A DNA stretch of 64,000 bases, taken from positions 895,501 to 959,500 of the forward strand of contig NZ_JNLH01000001.1 in the NCBI RefSeq assembly GCF_000703005.1. The letters run 5' to 3'. Below the pieces are notes generated by a model. That model saw only the letters and a program-made list of their open reading frames with translations, searched no databases and had not been told where the DNA came from. Origin of the DNA: Pseudobutyrivibrio ruminis HUN009 (GTDB taxonomy: Bacteria > Bacillota > Clostridia > Lachnospirales > Lachnospiraceae). The translations under genes were made by a program, and so were the position numbers. Of the stretch, positions 33,483-40,844 are shown in pieces (within the stretch, counting starts at the first letter, position 1; every line of letters starts with the position of its first letter).

Positions 33483-33656
33483 ATGAAAGTACAAGACTTA
33501 AGGGCATTACAATTATTATTAGAGAATGAAATGGATTTTGATTCAATTTGCAAATGCTTTCCAGGTTACAAGAAGACAACAGAAAACACAGGTTATTCAG
33601 ATTATAGAGTAATCAACGTGGAAAACATGATGATAAAAGAAGCTAATTGTTCATAA
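33483..33656 (+). CDS. Small Cys protein ending in Asn-Cys-Ser (first paralogue)
   Basis: 57 residues: an N-terminal part MKVQDLRALQLLLENEMDFD followed by SICKCFPGY, a variable middle, and the C-terminal tripeptide NCS. The same frame elements (MK-QDLRA, MDFD, C-x-CFPG, final NCS) occur in the gene at 33804, although middles differ, so both are real and selected. The N-terminal part could fold as a small helix-turn-helix; the fixed Cys-Ser end suggests a bond, metal or processing role. It has GGGGAGGAAG as ribosome site and its own terminator. Confidence 0.65.
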   Translation: MKVQDLRALQLLLENEMDFDSICKCFPGYKKTTENTGYSDYRVINVENMMIKEANCS

Positions 33657-33671
33657 TGTGATTGCCAACAG

Positions 33672-33695
33672 GCTCCCAGGTATGGGAGCTTTTTT
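33672..33695 (+). terminator. Terminator after the first small Cys protein
   Basis: A perfect 7-bp stem GCTCCCA/TGGGAGC, loop GGTA, then six T. Confidence 0.88.
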
Positions 33696-33720
33696 ATTGA
33701 TTTGGTTATGAAAAATAACA

Positions 33721-33748
33721 TTGTTTTTTCACAAGATATTGTTATACT
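33721..33748 (+). promoter_or_regulatory. Promoter for the second small Cys protein
   Basis: TTGTTT (33721-33726) and TATACT (33743-33748) are 16 bp apart. Confidence 0.55.
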
Positions 33749-33764
33749 AATATTCAAGTTAGTG

Positions 33765-33781
33765 CTAGATATTGTATCTAG
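33765..33781 (+). promoter_or_regulatory. Palindrome in the leader of the second small Cys protein
   Basis: A perfect inverted repeat CTAGATA-TTG-TATCTAG lies downstream of the promoter and 22 bases before the start codon; it could be an operator or an RNA hairpin. Confidence 0.45.
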
Positions 33782-33803
33782 ATATGTAATGGGAGGTACC
33801 GGT

Positions 33804-33980
33804 ATGAAGGAACAGGATTTGAGAGCCGTAGAGGCAATGTGTAGCTGTGGCATGGATTTCGATACACTTTGTGCTTGTTTTCCAGGTTTTCTGGCAGCGG
33901 ATTTAAAAAATGTTTACGATAATTACAAGGGCGTCAGCCAGCCGGTGCCCAACGTAGCAATGAGTGTAAATTGTTCATAA
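33804..33980 (+). CDS. Small Cys protein ending in Asn-Cys-Ser (second paralogue)
   Basis: 58 residues, paralogous to the gene at 33483: MKEQDLRAVEAMCSCGMDFD, TLCACFPGF, then a middle with YDNYKGVSQPVP and the final NCS. It has five Cys, four of them in C-x-C pairs (CSC and CAC). ATG 33804 is preferred over upstream starts because GGGAGG (33790-33795) and the alignment with the paralogue both point to it. It has its own promoter and terminator and sits just before flagellar genes; its role is unknown. Confidence 0.65.
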   Translation: MKEQDLRAVEAMCSCGMDFDTLCACFPGFLAADLKNVYDNYKGVSQPVPNVAMSVNCS

Positions 33981-33990
33981 TATAGATTAG

Positions 33991-34026
33991 ATGCCGAGGA
34001 AAATTCCTCGGCATTAATTTTTTTTA
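33991..34026 (+). terminator. Terminator after the second small Cys protein
   Basis: A perfect 11-bp stem ATGCCGAGGAA/TTCCTCGGCAT with a two-base gap at the tip, followed by AATTTTTTTT. Confidence 0.9.
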
Positions 34027-34041
34027 CAACTCATCCGAAAT
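34015..34041 (+). promoter_or_regulatory. Sigma-D (sigma-28)-like promoter for the FliK-like gene
   Basis: TAAT (34015-34018), 15 bp, TCCGAAAT (34034-34041), compared with the consensus TAAA-N15-GCCGATAT. It resembles the flagellin promoter of this window (TTAA-N15-TCCGATAT). Confidence 0.5.
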
Positions 34042-34076
34042 AAAGAATGTAAGAAAAACTACCGCGGAGGAACTAT

Positions 34077-37034
34077 ATGCAAATTGAAGGACTCAAGGTA
34101 ACGGATTACATCAAAACAGAAGGTGCTTCGGACCAGGGATTTGGCGTAGGCACCAGCGGTATCAAGGACGATAACAAAGCAAATTTTAATACAGAATTAA
34201 GAACACTTTCAGTAGACAACGCATTCTATGATAATAGAGGAAAAATGACTGATGAAGATTTTACCAAGGAGGTAAATGAGGCATCAGCTCTTGGCATGTC
34301 TACAGTTGATAAGGTTAAGAATATCGAGCGCGGCTGGGACGAGGAAGCCACAGCAAAAGCTCGCGAGGATGGACATAATCCAATGGACATGGAGCCAGAG
34401 GCTCTCGTCACAGTTGTGGACGAAATCAAAATGAATCTTGCAAAAGCTGGAAAAGACATCAGCAAAATGGGAGGCCTTGATCAGGATGAGATCCAAGCAA
34501 TGACCGGCTCAGTGGCACAGGCAGTTGAAATGACTCGTGGCCTATCTGATACTTTGCCAGTGGAAGCTCAGGCATATCTTGTAAAGAATGAGCTTGAGCC
34601 AACCATCACCAATATCTACAACGCCACATATTCGGCTCCAACAGGCCCAAAGGGCACAGCAGAGCCAACCGACGAAGACATAATCAGTCTTCTTGAAGAT
34701 TTAGGAGATAAACTAGATTCACTTATAGAACAAGTCGAAGGTGAATTAACCGAGTCTGCGCAGAAACCAATGACACCACAGGAATTGAAAGATACTGTGG
34801 CAACCATGCTCAAGCAAGATGTTCCAATCACAAAGGAACATCTTGAGTACATGGTTGAGCTTGGCGAGTACGAAAAACCATCTGAAGAAAATATCGTAAA
34901 TGCGATAGATGATATTGTAGCAGAAGGCAAAGAGCCAACAGATGCATATCTTATCCCTGGCTACTCTCTTATGGACCAGGCCAAGAAAACTTTTGAAGAA
35001 GTCATGGGAATGGATGCAAGCTCACTTTCATCTATTACTGCTCAGCGCCAGCTTACAGAAATCCAGCTCACAATGACAGTTGAGGCCACATTTACAATGA
35101 TGAAAAATGGCATAACTGTTAATACAAGTGACCTGTCTGATCTCCTTGATAAGCTGAAATTACAGGAAACAAATCTCCTTCAGATTCTTATGAAGGCAGA
35201 AAATAACGAAGCAACAAATGCAAATGTAAATCTGTTCAAGCAGGTAATGAACGAGATGGCAGACATCCAGTCTGCGCCAGCTGCCATGCTTGGAAGATTT
35301 TCAAATATCAATGCAGAGACATTTTCATATGTCCATGAAGTCAGCGTTTCAGTTACAGCGGAATACTCTCGCATGGAAATGACCTATGAATCTGTTGGAA
35401 CAGAGGTTAGAACAGACCTTGGTGACAGCATGAACAAGGCATTCCAGAATGTGGATGACATATTGGCAGACCTTGATATCGAGGCAACAGAAGCCAGTCA
35501 GAAGGCAGTCCGTGTACTTGCCTACAACAAAATGGAAATTACAGCAGAGTCGGTTACTACAATGAAGGCTTCTACAGAAATGGTGGCTCGCACATTCAAG
35601 AGCATGACACCAGCTGTTGTTGCAGAAATGATTAAGCGAGGAGAGAATCCTCTTGATATGACTATGGAAAGTCTTAAGGCAAAAGCAGAAAGCATTAAGG
35701 CTGAAATGGGTAGCACATCTGATGAAGAAAGCTTCGCAAAGTTCCTTTGGAAGGCCGAGCACAACGCGGAAATCTCTGAAGCAGAGAGAGACGCATACGT
35801 GGGTGTGTACAGACTTCTTCATCAAGTGGAAAAGTCTGATGGTGCAGCCATAGGTGCGTTGATAAGTCAGGGCACAGAGGTGACATTACGAAACCTTATG
35901 ACTGCTGTTCGCTCTAGCAAGCACACAGGCAAAGAGTATGAAATAGACGACAAGTTTGGTCAGCTGGACGAGATGGTTGTGAAGGATCTTTCTATTACAG
36001 AACAGATCGAGAAAGTCTTCCTTACAAACCGTTGTCGCGACGCTAAGGAAGCTATGACTCCTGCAAAGATGCATGTCTTCGGCGAAGAGCAAATCATGGA
36101 AATGAATGTAGACCAGTTTGCAACCGCAATGGAAGATACTTCCGACGAGCAGGCTGAAGCTGCCTACAACAATTATGTGACAGAACAGCTAAAGACAACT
36201 ATTGCAGAGGATGCAAAAGTTTCTTCTATATTAGATGAATACAACTTACCTCATTCTGCAAACATGATTGCAGCAGTGGAGGCAATGGTTGAAAACAATG
36301 GCCAAGTGTTCAAGGATTTATTCTCTAAAGCAACTGGCAGAGCAGCCACTACTTTTGGAGCCCTTGAAAGCATGGATGTGGATGACATTATTGAATTAGC
36401 ATACTCTCGTTTTGCTGAGGCTTGCCATACACCTGAGGAAATGGCAGAGGCCCAGGAAGCTCTAGGAACCCTAGCTGAGAATGTCATGAAAACCATGATT
36501 GAAACGGAGGATGTCCGCACTGTAGATATGGATGGTATGAAGCTCGTTGTGCAGCAGACAAAGGTTATGTCAGAAATGGCTCGCACAGGGGAAACATATC
36601 ATATCCCTATTATGGTTGCTGATGAAGCTGGCAATATGAACCTGAAAATTGTCCGTGGTGACGGTGAATCAGGTCTCATTCAAATGGCACTTCATTTGCA
36701 GACTACAGGTACTGTGTCCACAACATTCCGCTATGAAGCAGGCTCAGTCAGCGCATCAGTAGAATGTGAAACTGCTCAGATGCGAGAAATGTTTGCCAGC
36801 CAAGCTCCTATGATTGCACAGATTATGCAGGAAGAAACAGGCTACGCTTTTAGCTTCAGCTTCACACAGTCCTTCGGACTCAGCGCAGCTGACATCTATA
36901 ATATGGAGCAGGGAAATTATGAGGGACTAGCAGCAGCTGGCGTTTCCGGCGCAGCTAGCCAGGACGAAATCCAGACACAGGCCCTCTACAGCATTGCCCG
37001 TGGCTACATAAATGTAATTGCAGAATTGTTTTAA
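34077..37034 (+). CDS. Large FliK-like / flagellar-associated protein
   Basis: A 985-residue acidic, Met- and Thr-rich protein, helical through most of its length, without signal peptide or membrane helix. It begins MQIEGLKVTDYIKTEGASDQ. The segment at about residues 850-925 (NMNLKIVRGDGESGLIQMAL, then beta-rich repeats and an amphipathic helix REMFASQAPMIAQIMQEETG) is laid out like the C-terminal domain of hook-length protein FliK. Repeated phrases such as VTMxxT and (A/T)VEAM recur across the middle. A sigma-D-like promoter, GGAGG site and flagellin next door support a flagellar role. The family name is uncertain; the ruler function is inference. Confidence 0.55.
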   Translation: MQIEGLKVTDYIKTEGASDQGFGVGTSGIKDDNKANFNTELRTLSVDNAFYDNRGKMTDEDFTKEVNEASALGMSTVDKVKNIERGWDEEATAKAREDGHNPMDMEPEALVTVVDEIKMNLAKAGKDISKMGGLDQDEIQAMTGSVAQAVEMTRGLSDTLPVEAQAYLVKNELEPTITNIYNATYSAPTGPKGTAEPTDEDIISLLEDLGDKLDSLIEQVEGELTESAQKPMTPQELKDTVATMLKQDVPITKEHLEYMVELGEYEKPSEENIVNAIDDIVAEGKEPTDAYLIPGYSLMDQAKKTFEEVMGMDASSLSSITAQRQLTEIQLTMTVEATFTMMKNGITVNTSDLSDLLDKLKLQETNLLQILMKAENNEATNANVNLFKQVMNEMADIQSAPAAMLGRFSNINAETFSYVHEVSVSVTAEYSRMEMTYESVGTEVRTDLGDSMNKAFQNVDDILADLDIEATEASQKAVRVLAYNKMEITAESVTTMKASTEMVARTFKSMTPAVVAEMIKRGENPLDMTMESLKAKAESIKAEMGSTSDEESFAKFLWKAEHNAEISEAERDAYVGVYRLLHQVEKSDGAAIGALISQGTEVTLRNLMTAVRSSKHTGKEYEIDDKFGQLDEMVVKDLSITEQIEKVFLTNRCRDAKEAMTPAKMHVFGEEQIMEMNVDQFATAMEDTSDEQAEAAYNNYVTEQLKTTIAEDAKVSSILDEYNLPHSANMIAAVEAMVENNGQVFKDLFSKATGRAATTFGALESMDVDDIIELAYSRFAEACHTPEEMAEAQEALGTLAENVMKTMIETEDVRTVDMDGMKLVVQQTKVMSEMARTGETYHIPIMVADEAGNMNLKIVRGDGESGLIQMALHLQTTGTVSTTFRYEAGSVSASVECETAQMREMFASQAPMIAQIMQEETGYAFSFSFTQSFGLSAADIYNMEQGNYEGLAAAGVSGAASQDEIQTQALYSIARGYINVIAELF

Positions 37035-37071
37035 ATAGAAACCATAAAAAATGAATAGTGAGAAACTATAG

Positions 37072-37110
37072 AATGCAAGGCCTTGAAATACAAGGTCTTG
37101 CATTTTTTAT
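37072..37110 (+). terminator. Terminator after the FliK-like gene
   Basis: A 14-bp stem AATGCAAGGCCTTG/CAAGGTCTTGCATT (one G-U pair), loop AAATA, then TTTT. Confidence 0.92.
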
Positions 37111-37134
37111 ACCTGAAAAGTTGCATATATTGGG

Positions 37135-37161
37135 TTAAGTTTAAGGGGGCTCGTCCGATAT
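37135..37161 (+). promoter_or_regulatory. Sigma-D (sigma-28) promoter of flagellin
   Basis: TTAA (37135-37138), 15 bp, TCCGATAT (37154-37161) fits the flagellar sigma consensus. It leaves a leader of about 85 bases in front of the start codon. Confidence 0.8.
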
Positions 37162-37252
37162 TAAATGTGTAAGGACATGGAAGACCTAACAATTTCAAAT
37201 ACACCGCACGGATGCTAGACTTGCTTTTATTACGGCTATTTAGGAGGCAACT

Positions 37253-38656
37253 ATGAGAATTAACAATAACATGTCAGCGGTGATTACCAACAACCAACTT
37301 CTTGGTACAGAAAGTTCCCTTGCAGATGTAATGGAAAAGTTAAGTTCAGGATTTAACATCAATCATGCATCAGATGACCCATCTGGTATAGCTATTGCGG
37401 GCAAAATGCAGGCACAGATTGATGGATTAGGTAAAGCTTCAACAAACAGTAGCGATGGAATTTCAGTACTTCAAACAGCTGAAGGTGCTCTTAATGAAGT
37501 AACAGATATGATTCAGCGTATGAGAGAGCTTTCGGTTCAAGCTGCAAATGGCACAAACTCAGATTCAGAACGTGAGACAATTCAAAAAGAAATAGATTCT
37601 CTTTTAGAGGAGATTGATAGAGTAGCAGAAACAACAGAGTTCAATACAATTAACCTATTAAATGGTTCACTTGATAATAGAACTTATGCTGAGCATGCAA
37701 CTCGTATGCAAACTTCAAACACAGTTCCAGCAGGATTATATACATTGAATATAACATCAGCTGCAACTCGCGGAACAGCAGGTGGAGTTAATCCGTTACT
37801 GGGAGGTGCAACAGCTACAGCACTTTCAATGGCTGGAACAATGAATATTAACGGATATGGCGTTGAATTCACGGAAGGAATGTCTCGTGAAGCGGTATAT
37901 GAAGCTATGCGAGATGCTTGTGAAAAAGGTAGTGCAACAATTTCAAATCCAGATGAGAACATTGCAATCTATTCGTTGAAATATGGTGCAAAGGCAGATT
38001 TGAAGCTTGAATTTTCTTCAAAGGAATTTGCCGTAGCATTAGGATTCCCTGAGGGCCAGATTACAGAAGGTGCAATTATCCATAATGTAGGTGATGATGC
38101 TGTTGTTGAATTGAAAAAGGAATCACCATCAATGTTTGGGCCACAGGCAACTACAGGATATGATGGAAATCACATTACTGTTACAGATGTAGATGGATTT
38201 GAATTATCTTTCCTTGCAGAAGCAAGTTACGTTGGAGGAATAGAATTCAACGTTACAGACATCGGCTCAATGACACTCCATGTTGGTGCAAATAAGAACC
38301 AAAACATGGAAGTAAGAATTGCAGCAGTTACAACAGAGTTCATGTATATCGATGACCTTAGTGTAACAAGAGTGAATGGTCCAGAGGATGCACTTGATTC
38401 TCTCGACACAGCTCTCAATTATGTGACTTCAGTCAGATCTCAGCTTGGTGCATATGAGAACCGACTTGAGCATACAACAAAATCTCTTGATACAACAGAA
38501 GAGAATATGACATCAGCTATCTCTCGAGTAGAGGATGCTGATATGGCAACAACAATGGTTGAGTACACAAAGCTCAACGTATTGGAGCAGGCAGGTACAT
38601 CTGCACTTGCGCAGGCAAATGAGTTACCACAACTTGCATTACAGTTGCTTCAATAA
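37253..38656 (+). CDS. Flagellin
   Basis: The 467-residue filament protein. The conserved N-terminal D0/D1 helices are present (MRINNNMSAVITNNQL, LSSGFNINHASDDPSGIAIA, GISVLQTAEGALNEVTDMIQ), then a variable central region of about 220 residues, then the C-terminal D1/D0 helices (SQLGAYENRLEHTTKSLDTT, ending QANELPQLALQLLQ). It is exported by the flagellar apparatus without a signal peptide. A sigma-D promoter and AGGAGG precede it; a hairpin directly after the stop may stabilise the message. FliS, its chaperone, follows. Confidence 0.96.
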   Translation: MRINNNMSAVITNNQLLGTESSLADVMEKLSSGFNINHASDDPSGIAIAGKMQAQIDGLGKASTNSSDGISVLQTAEGALNEVTDMIQRMRELSVQAANGTNSDSERETIQKEIDSLLEEIDRVAETTEFNTINLLNGSLDNRTYAEHATRMQTSNTVPAGLYTLNITSAATRGTAGGVNPLLGGATATALSMAGTMNINGYGVEFTEGMSREAVYEAMRDACEKGSATISNPDENIAIYSLKYGAKADLKLEFSSKEFAVALGFPEGQITEGAIIHNVGDDAVVELKKESPSMFGPQATTGYDGNHITVTDVDGFELSFLAEASYVGGIEFNVTDIGSMTLHVGANKNQNMEVRIAAVTTEFMYIDDLSVTRVNGPEDALDSLDTALNYVTSVRSQLGAYENRLEHTTKSLDTTEENMTSAISRVEDADMATTMVEYTKLNVLEQAGTSALAQANELPQLALQLLQ

Positions 38657-38657
38657 G

Positions 38658-38697
38658 GTGACACTAAAAGTCGAGCTTGCGATGACTTGTTAGTGTC
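38658..38697 (+). ncRNA. Stem-loop directly after the flagellin stop codon
   Basis: TGACACTAA pairs with TTAGTGTCA and AAGTC with GACTT, a 14-bp interrupted stem with an 11-base loop. No T run follows, so it is probably an mRNA-stabilising or processing element between flagellin and fliS rather than a terminator. Confidence 0.6.
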
Positions 38698-38757
38698 AGG
38701 AGCCCCAAGGGCGACGACAGAATTTAGACCAAATTTGCCTTTATAGGAGTGAAATAA

Positions 38758-39234
38758 ATGAACAGAGATAAGATTTCAGCTTTTACCCTGAAAATAGCTT
38801 CCAGCAATGGATGTGGATTGATTTCAATTCTTTATGATATATATGAAGAATATGAAACAGATGCGCTGGACAATTTTGAAGCTGGCCAAGTGACAGAAGC
38901 AATCGCAGCACTGAAAAAGTGTGCAGAGGTTGTAAGTCACCTCCAGAAAGATTTAAATTTTGAATACAAGGTAAGTGGAAATCTGTACGCGCTTTACGAT
39001 TATGTACAGCGAAATGTATCCAAGTCCATATACAAGGCAAACTCTGACGGATTATTAGAAGCAAAAAAGGTGATGGATGAGTTAGGAGATGCCTTTGACC
39101 AGTTGGCAAAGGAAGATACGTCCGCACCGATTATGCAAAATACACAACATATTATGGCAGGAATAACTTATGGAAAAAATTCTTTGAATGAAAGTGTTAT
39201 GGGTAACCAGGCAAGAAGAGGATTTTGGGCATAA
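38758..39234 (+). CDS. fliS: Flagellar export chaperone FliS
   Basis: Binds the C-terminus of newly made flagellin in the cytoplasm. The 158-residue helical protein has LISILYDIYEEYETDAL in place of the LYxGAIxxL helix, a central helix pair with CAEVVSHLQKDLNFE, NLYALYDYVQRNVSKSIYKA and a last helix with EAKKVMDELGDAFDQL, which together follow the FliS pattern. The tail of about 35 residues is longer than usual. GGAG at 38746-38749 precedes the start. Confidence 0.82.
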   Translation: MNRDKISAFTLKIASSNGCGLISILYDIYEEYETDALDNFEAGQVTEAIAALKKCAEVVSHLQKDLNFEYKVSGNLYALYDYVQRNVSKSIYKANSDGLLEAKKVMDELGDAFDQLAKEDTSAPIMQNTQHIMAGITYGKNSLNESVMGNQARRGFWA

Positions 39235-39250
39235 CAGTAGTAAATAATAA

Positions 39251-39284
39251 ATGAGGCTCTAGTTCGCTAGGGTCTCATTTTTTG
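39251..39284 (+). terminator. Terminator after fliS
   Basis: A 12-bp stem ATGAGGCTCTAG/CTAGGGTCTCAT (two G-U pairs), loop TTCG, then T run. Confidence 0.92.
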
Positions 39285-39338
39285 TGTTTTTGTATAAAGA
39301 AAAAGTTTGTGAAAAATATACAATCGAATTTCATAGCG

Positions 39339-39354
39339 TCAAACGCGTTAGACG
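39339..39354 (+). promoter_or_regulatory. Palindrome upstream of the Tad operon
   Basis: GTCAAACGCGTTAGAC is a 16-bp palindrome with one A/A mismatch, 25 bases before the first possible start of the pilus operon; a possible operator. Confidence 0.4.
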
Positions 39355-39378
39355 AATTCCAGGATCAGTGGCATACTG

Positions 39379-39819
39379 TTGCGTCGACAGGAGGTGAAAA
39401 AGACGAGTACGTTTTTGATCTGGAGCATTTTGACGTCGGCATCGCTGTTTGATGCCAGGTCGTACAGGATTCCAAATCAACTAATCATCCTGGGTTACTT
39501 AGCAGGAATTTATGTGAACCTGTTGAGCTATGGATGGATAGGAATTGCATACTTCCTTATGAAAGCAATGTGGCCAATAGCATGTTTATCGCTGCTGTAT
39601 ATTTTTGGTAAACAGCTTGGCGCTGGTGACATCAAATTGTTTTCTGTAATGGCAACACTGGTGGGTGCAGACATTACCGTAAATACGATGATCACTTCTG
39701 TGATTCTTGCTGGGATCGCGATTGTCATTGTGAGTATATATGAAGGGCAATTAATAAGAAGAAAGCTTCATTATTCTTTTTATATAACGACTGCGTTTTT
39801 TTTACTGCAGTATAAATGA
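39379..39819 (+). CDS. Prepilin peptidase (A24 family, TadV/CpaA-like), first copy
   Basis: A membrane aspartic peptidase that removes prepilin leaders. Up to 146 residues with about five helices; SLFDARSYRIPN and LGAGDIKLFSVMATLVG contain the two catalytic Asp (second in GxGD). The start is uncertain. The TTG at 39379 has no ribosome site, while a perfect AGGAGG (39389-39394) lies just inside the frame with only ACG (39403) at normal distance and TTG at 39415. The gene opens the Tad operon and overlaps the frame of tadZ by a few bases. Confidence 0.82.
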   Translation: MRRQEVKKTSTFLIWSILTSASLFDARSYRIPNQLIILGYLAGIYVNLLSYGWIGIAYFLMKAMWPIACLSLLYIFGKQLGAGDIKLFSVMATLVGADITVNTMITSVILAGIAIVIVSIYEGQLIRRKLHYSFYITTAFFLLQYK

Positions 39820-39845
39820 ACAAGAGAAATAATGGAGGAGTTACC

Positions 39846-40844
39846 ATGAGAAATTTGGAAGTTGCCTTATGTGATTGTTGTGAAGATTACATATTAAAGT
39901 TTGCTTCATATCTTATGTCTAATGTGGATGCCAGCATTCATATTTTTACAACAACAGAAAGCTTCTTTTCCGATGAGGGTTGCTATGATGTAGCGATTAT
40001 GTCTGAGGATTTTAAAGAAGTTTCCGAGTTTAGACCTAAGGGAGAAGTAAAACGCAAATACTTCTTATGTGAAGAACCGGATGTGGAAGATGAAGATTAC
40101 ATATATAAATATCAATCTATCGACAACGTCTTGGGAAAAATAACTGAGTTGCGAAAACAAAAAGGTGTAAGCGCTAGTATAAAAAAGTCTAATGGAAATT
40201 CAAAGTTTATAGGAGTGTATTCTCCTGTTGATCATGAATTGCAGCTGCCATTTTCAATGGCGCTGGGTCAGGGATACAGGACAGGTGGGAAAGTTCTGTT
40301 CTTGGATTTAGAAGAGATATCGATAATGCCGGATTTAATCGGCAGTGAAATGGAAAGAAATCTTCTAGATCTTCTATACGAAATCAATACAAGCGTAAGT
40401 GATTTTGACATAAATACATATGTAAGAAACTTTATGGGATTTGATTTTATTCAGCCATTTAGAAATCCAAATGAGCTCTGTGAGATTGAGGCAGAAACAT
40501 GGAATTTGCTGTTTGATGTTCTTGCCAAATCAGATTATGACGTGATTGTAGTTTTATTTGGAAGAACAATAAACGGATTCATATCAATCCTACAAAGGTT
40601 CGAACACCTTTATGTTTTAGGAAAACCGGGAGATTACTTCAAAAAGGGCCAGGAAGCATTTATGGAATATCTTGAGCGAATAAATGCAGAAGTAGATAGG
40701 GAGAGCGTGATACTTCCTATGTCTGCAGGAAATCTGACTGATGGTACATACCAGATTCAGGAGTTGATGCAGGGCAATTTAGGCGTGTTTGTAAAAAAGC
40801 TAATTAGTACGAAGGTCAAAAATGCAGTTGAGTGTTACAGATGA
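39846..40844 (+). CDS. tadZ: TadZ/CpaE-like pilus localisation protein with lost P-loop
   Basis: A 332-residue cytoplasmic protein that in Tad systems places the machine at the pole. The first 110 residues are receiver-like; the rest is a MinD/ParA-type domain, with FLDLEE in place of the DLD strand and the switch region DYDVIVV. The Walker A loop expected after FIGVYSP (GGxGKT) reads VDHELQLPF, so ATP binding is doubtful. ATG 39846 follows GGAGGAG; an earlier in-frame ATG at 39816 overlaps the previous stop but has no ribosome site. The identification also rests on position before TadA. Confidence 0.7.
   Translation: MRNLEVALCDCCEDYILKFASYLMSNVDASIHIFTTTESFFSDEGCYDVAIMSEDFKEVSEFRPKGEVKRKYFLCEEPDVEDEDYIYKYQSIDNVLGKITELRKQKGVSASIKKSNGNSKFIGVYSPVDHELQLPFSMALGQGYRTGGKVLFLDLEEISIMPDLIGSEMERNLLDLLYEINTSVSDFDINTYVRNFMGFDFIQPFRNPNELCEIEAETWNLLFDVLAKSDYDVIVVLFGRTINGFISILQRFEHLYVLGKPGDYFKKGQEAFMEYLERINAEVDRESVILPMSAGNLTDGTYQIQELMQGNLGVFVKKLISTKVKNAVECYR

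Noticed and set aside
35349..35825. Cys/His-rich minus-strand frame inside the FliK-like gene
   Set aside because: Antisense of a Met/Thr/Glu-rich helical protein; no promoter or ribosome site.
37131..37143. GTTAAGTTTA before flagellin as a stray unit of the repeat arrays
   Set aside because: It is a single arm without partner and is explained by the -35 element of the sigma-D promoter.
39816..39845. ATG 39816 as start of tadZ
   Set aside because: It overlaps the previous stop but has no ribosome site, while ATG 39846 has GGAGGAG at proper spacing.
40590..40615. T-loop-like GGTTCGAAC suggesting a tRNA
   Set aside because: It lies inside tadZ in frame, and no acceptor or anticodon stems can be drawn around it.
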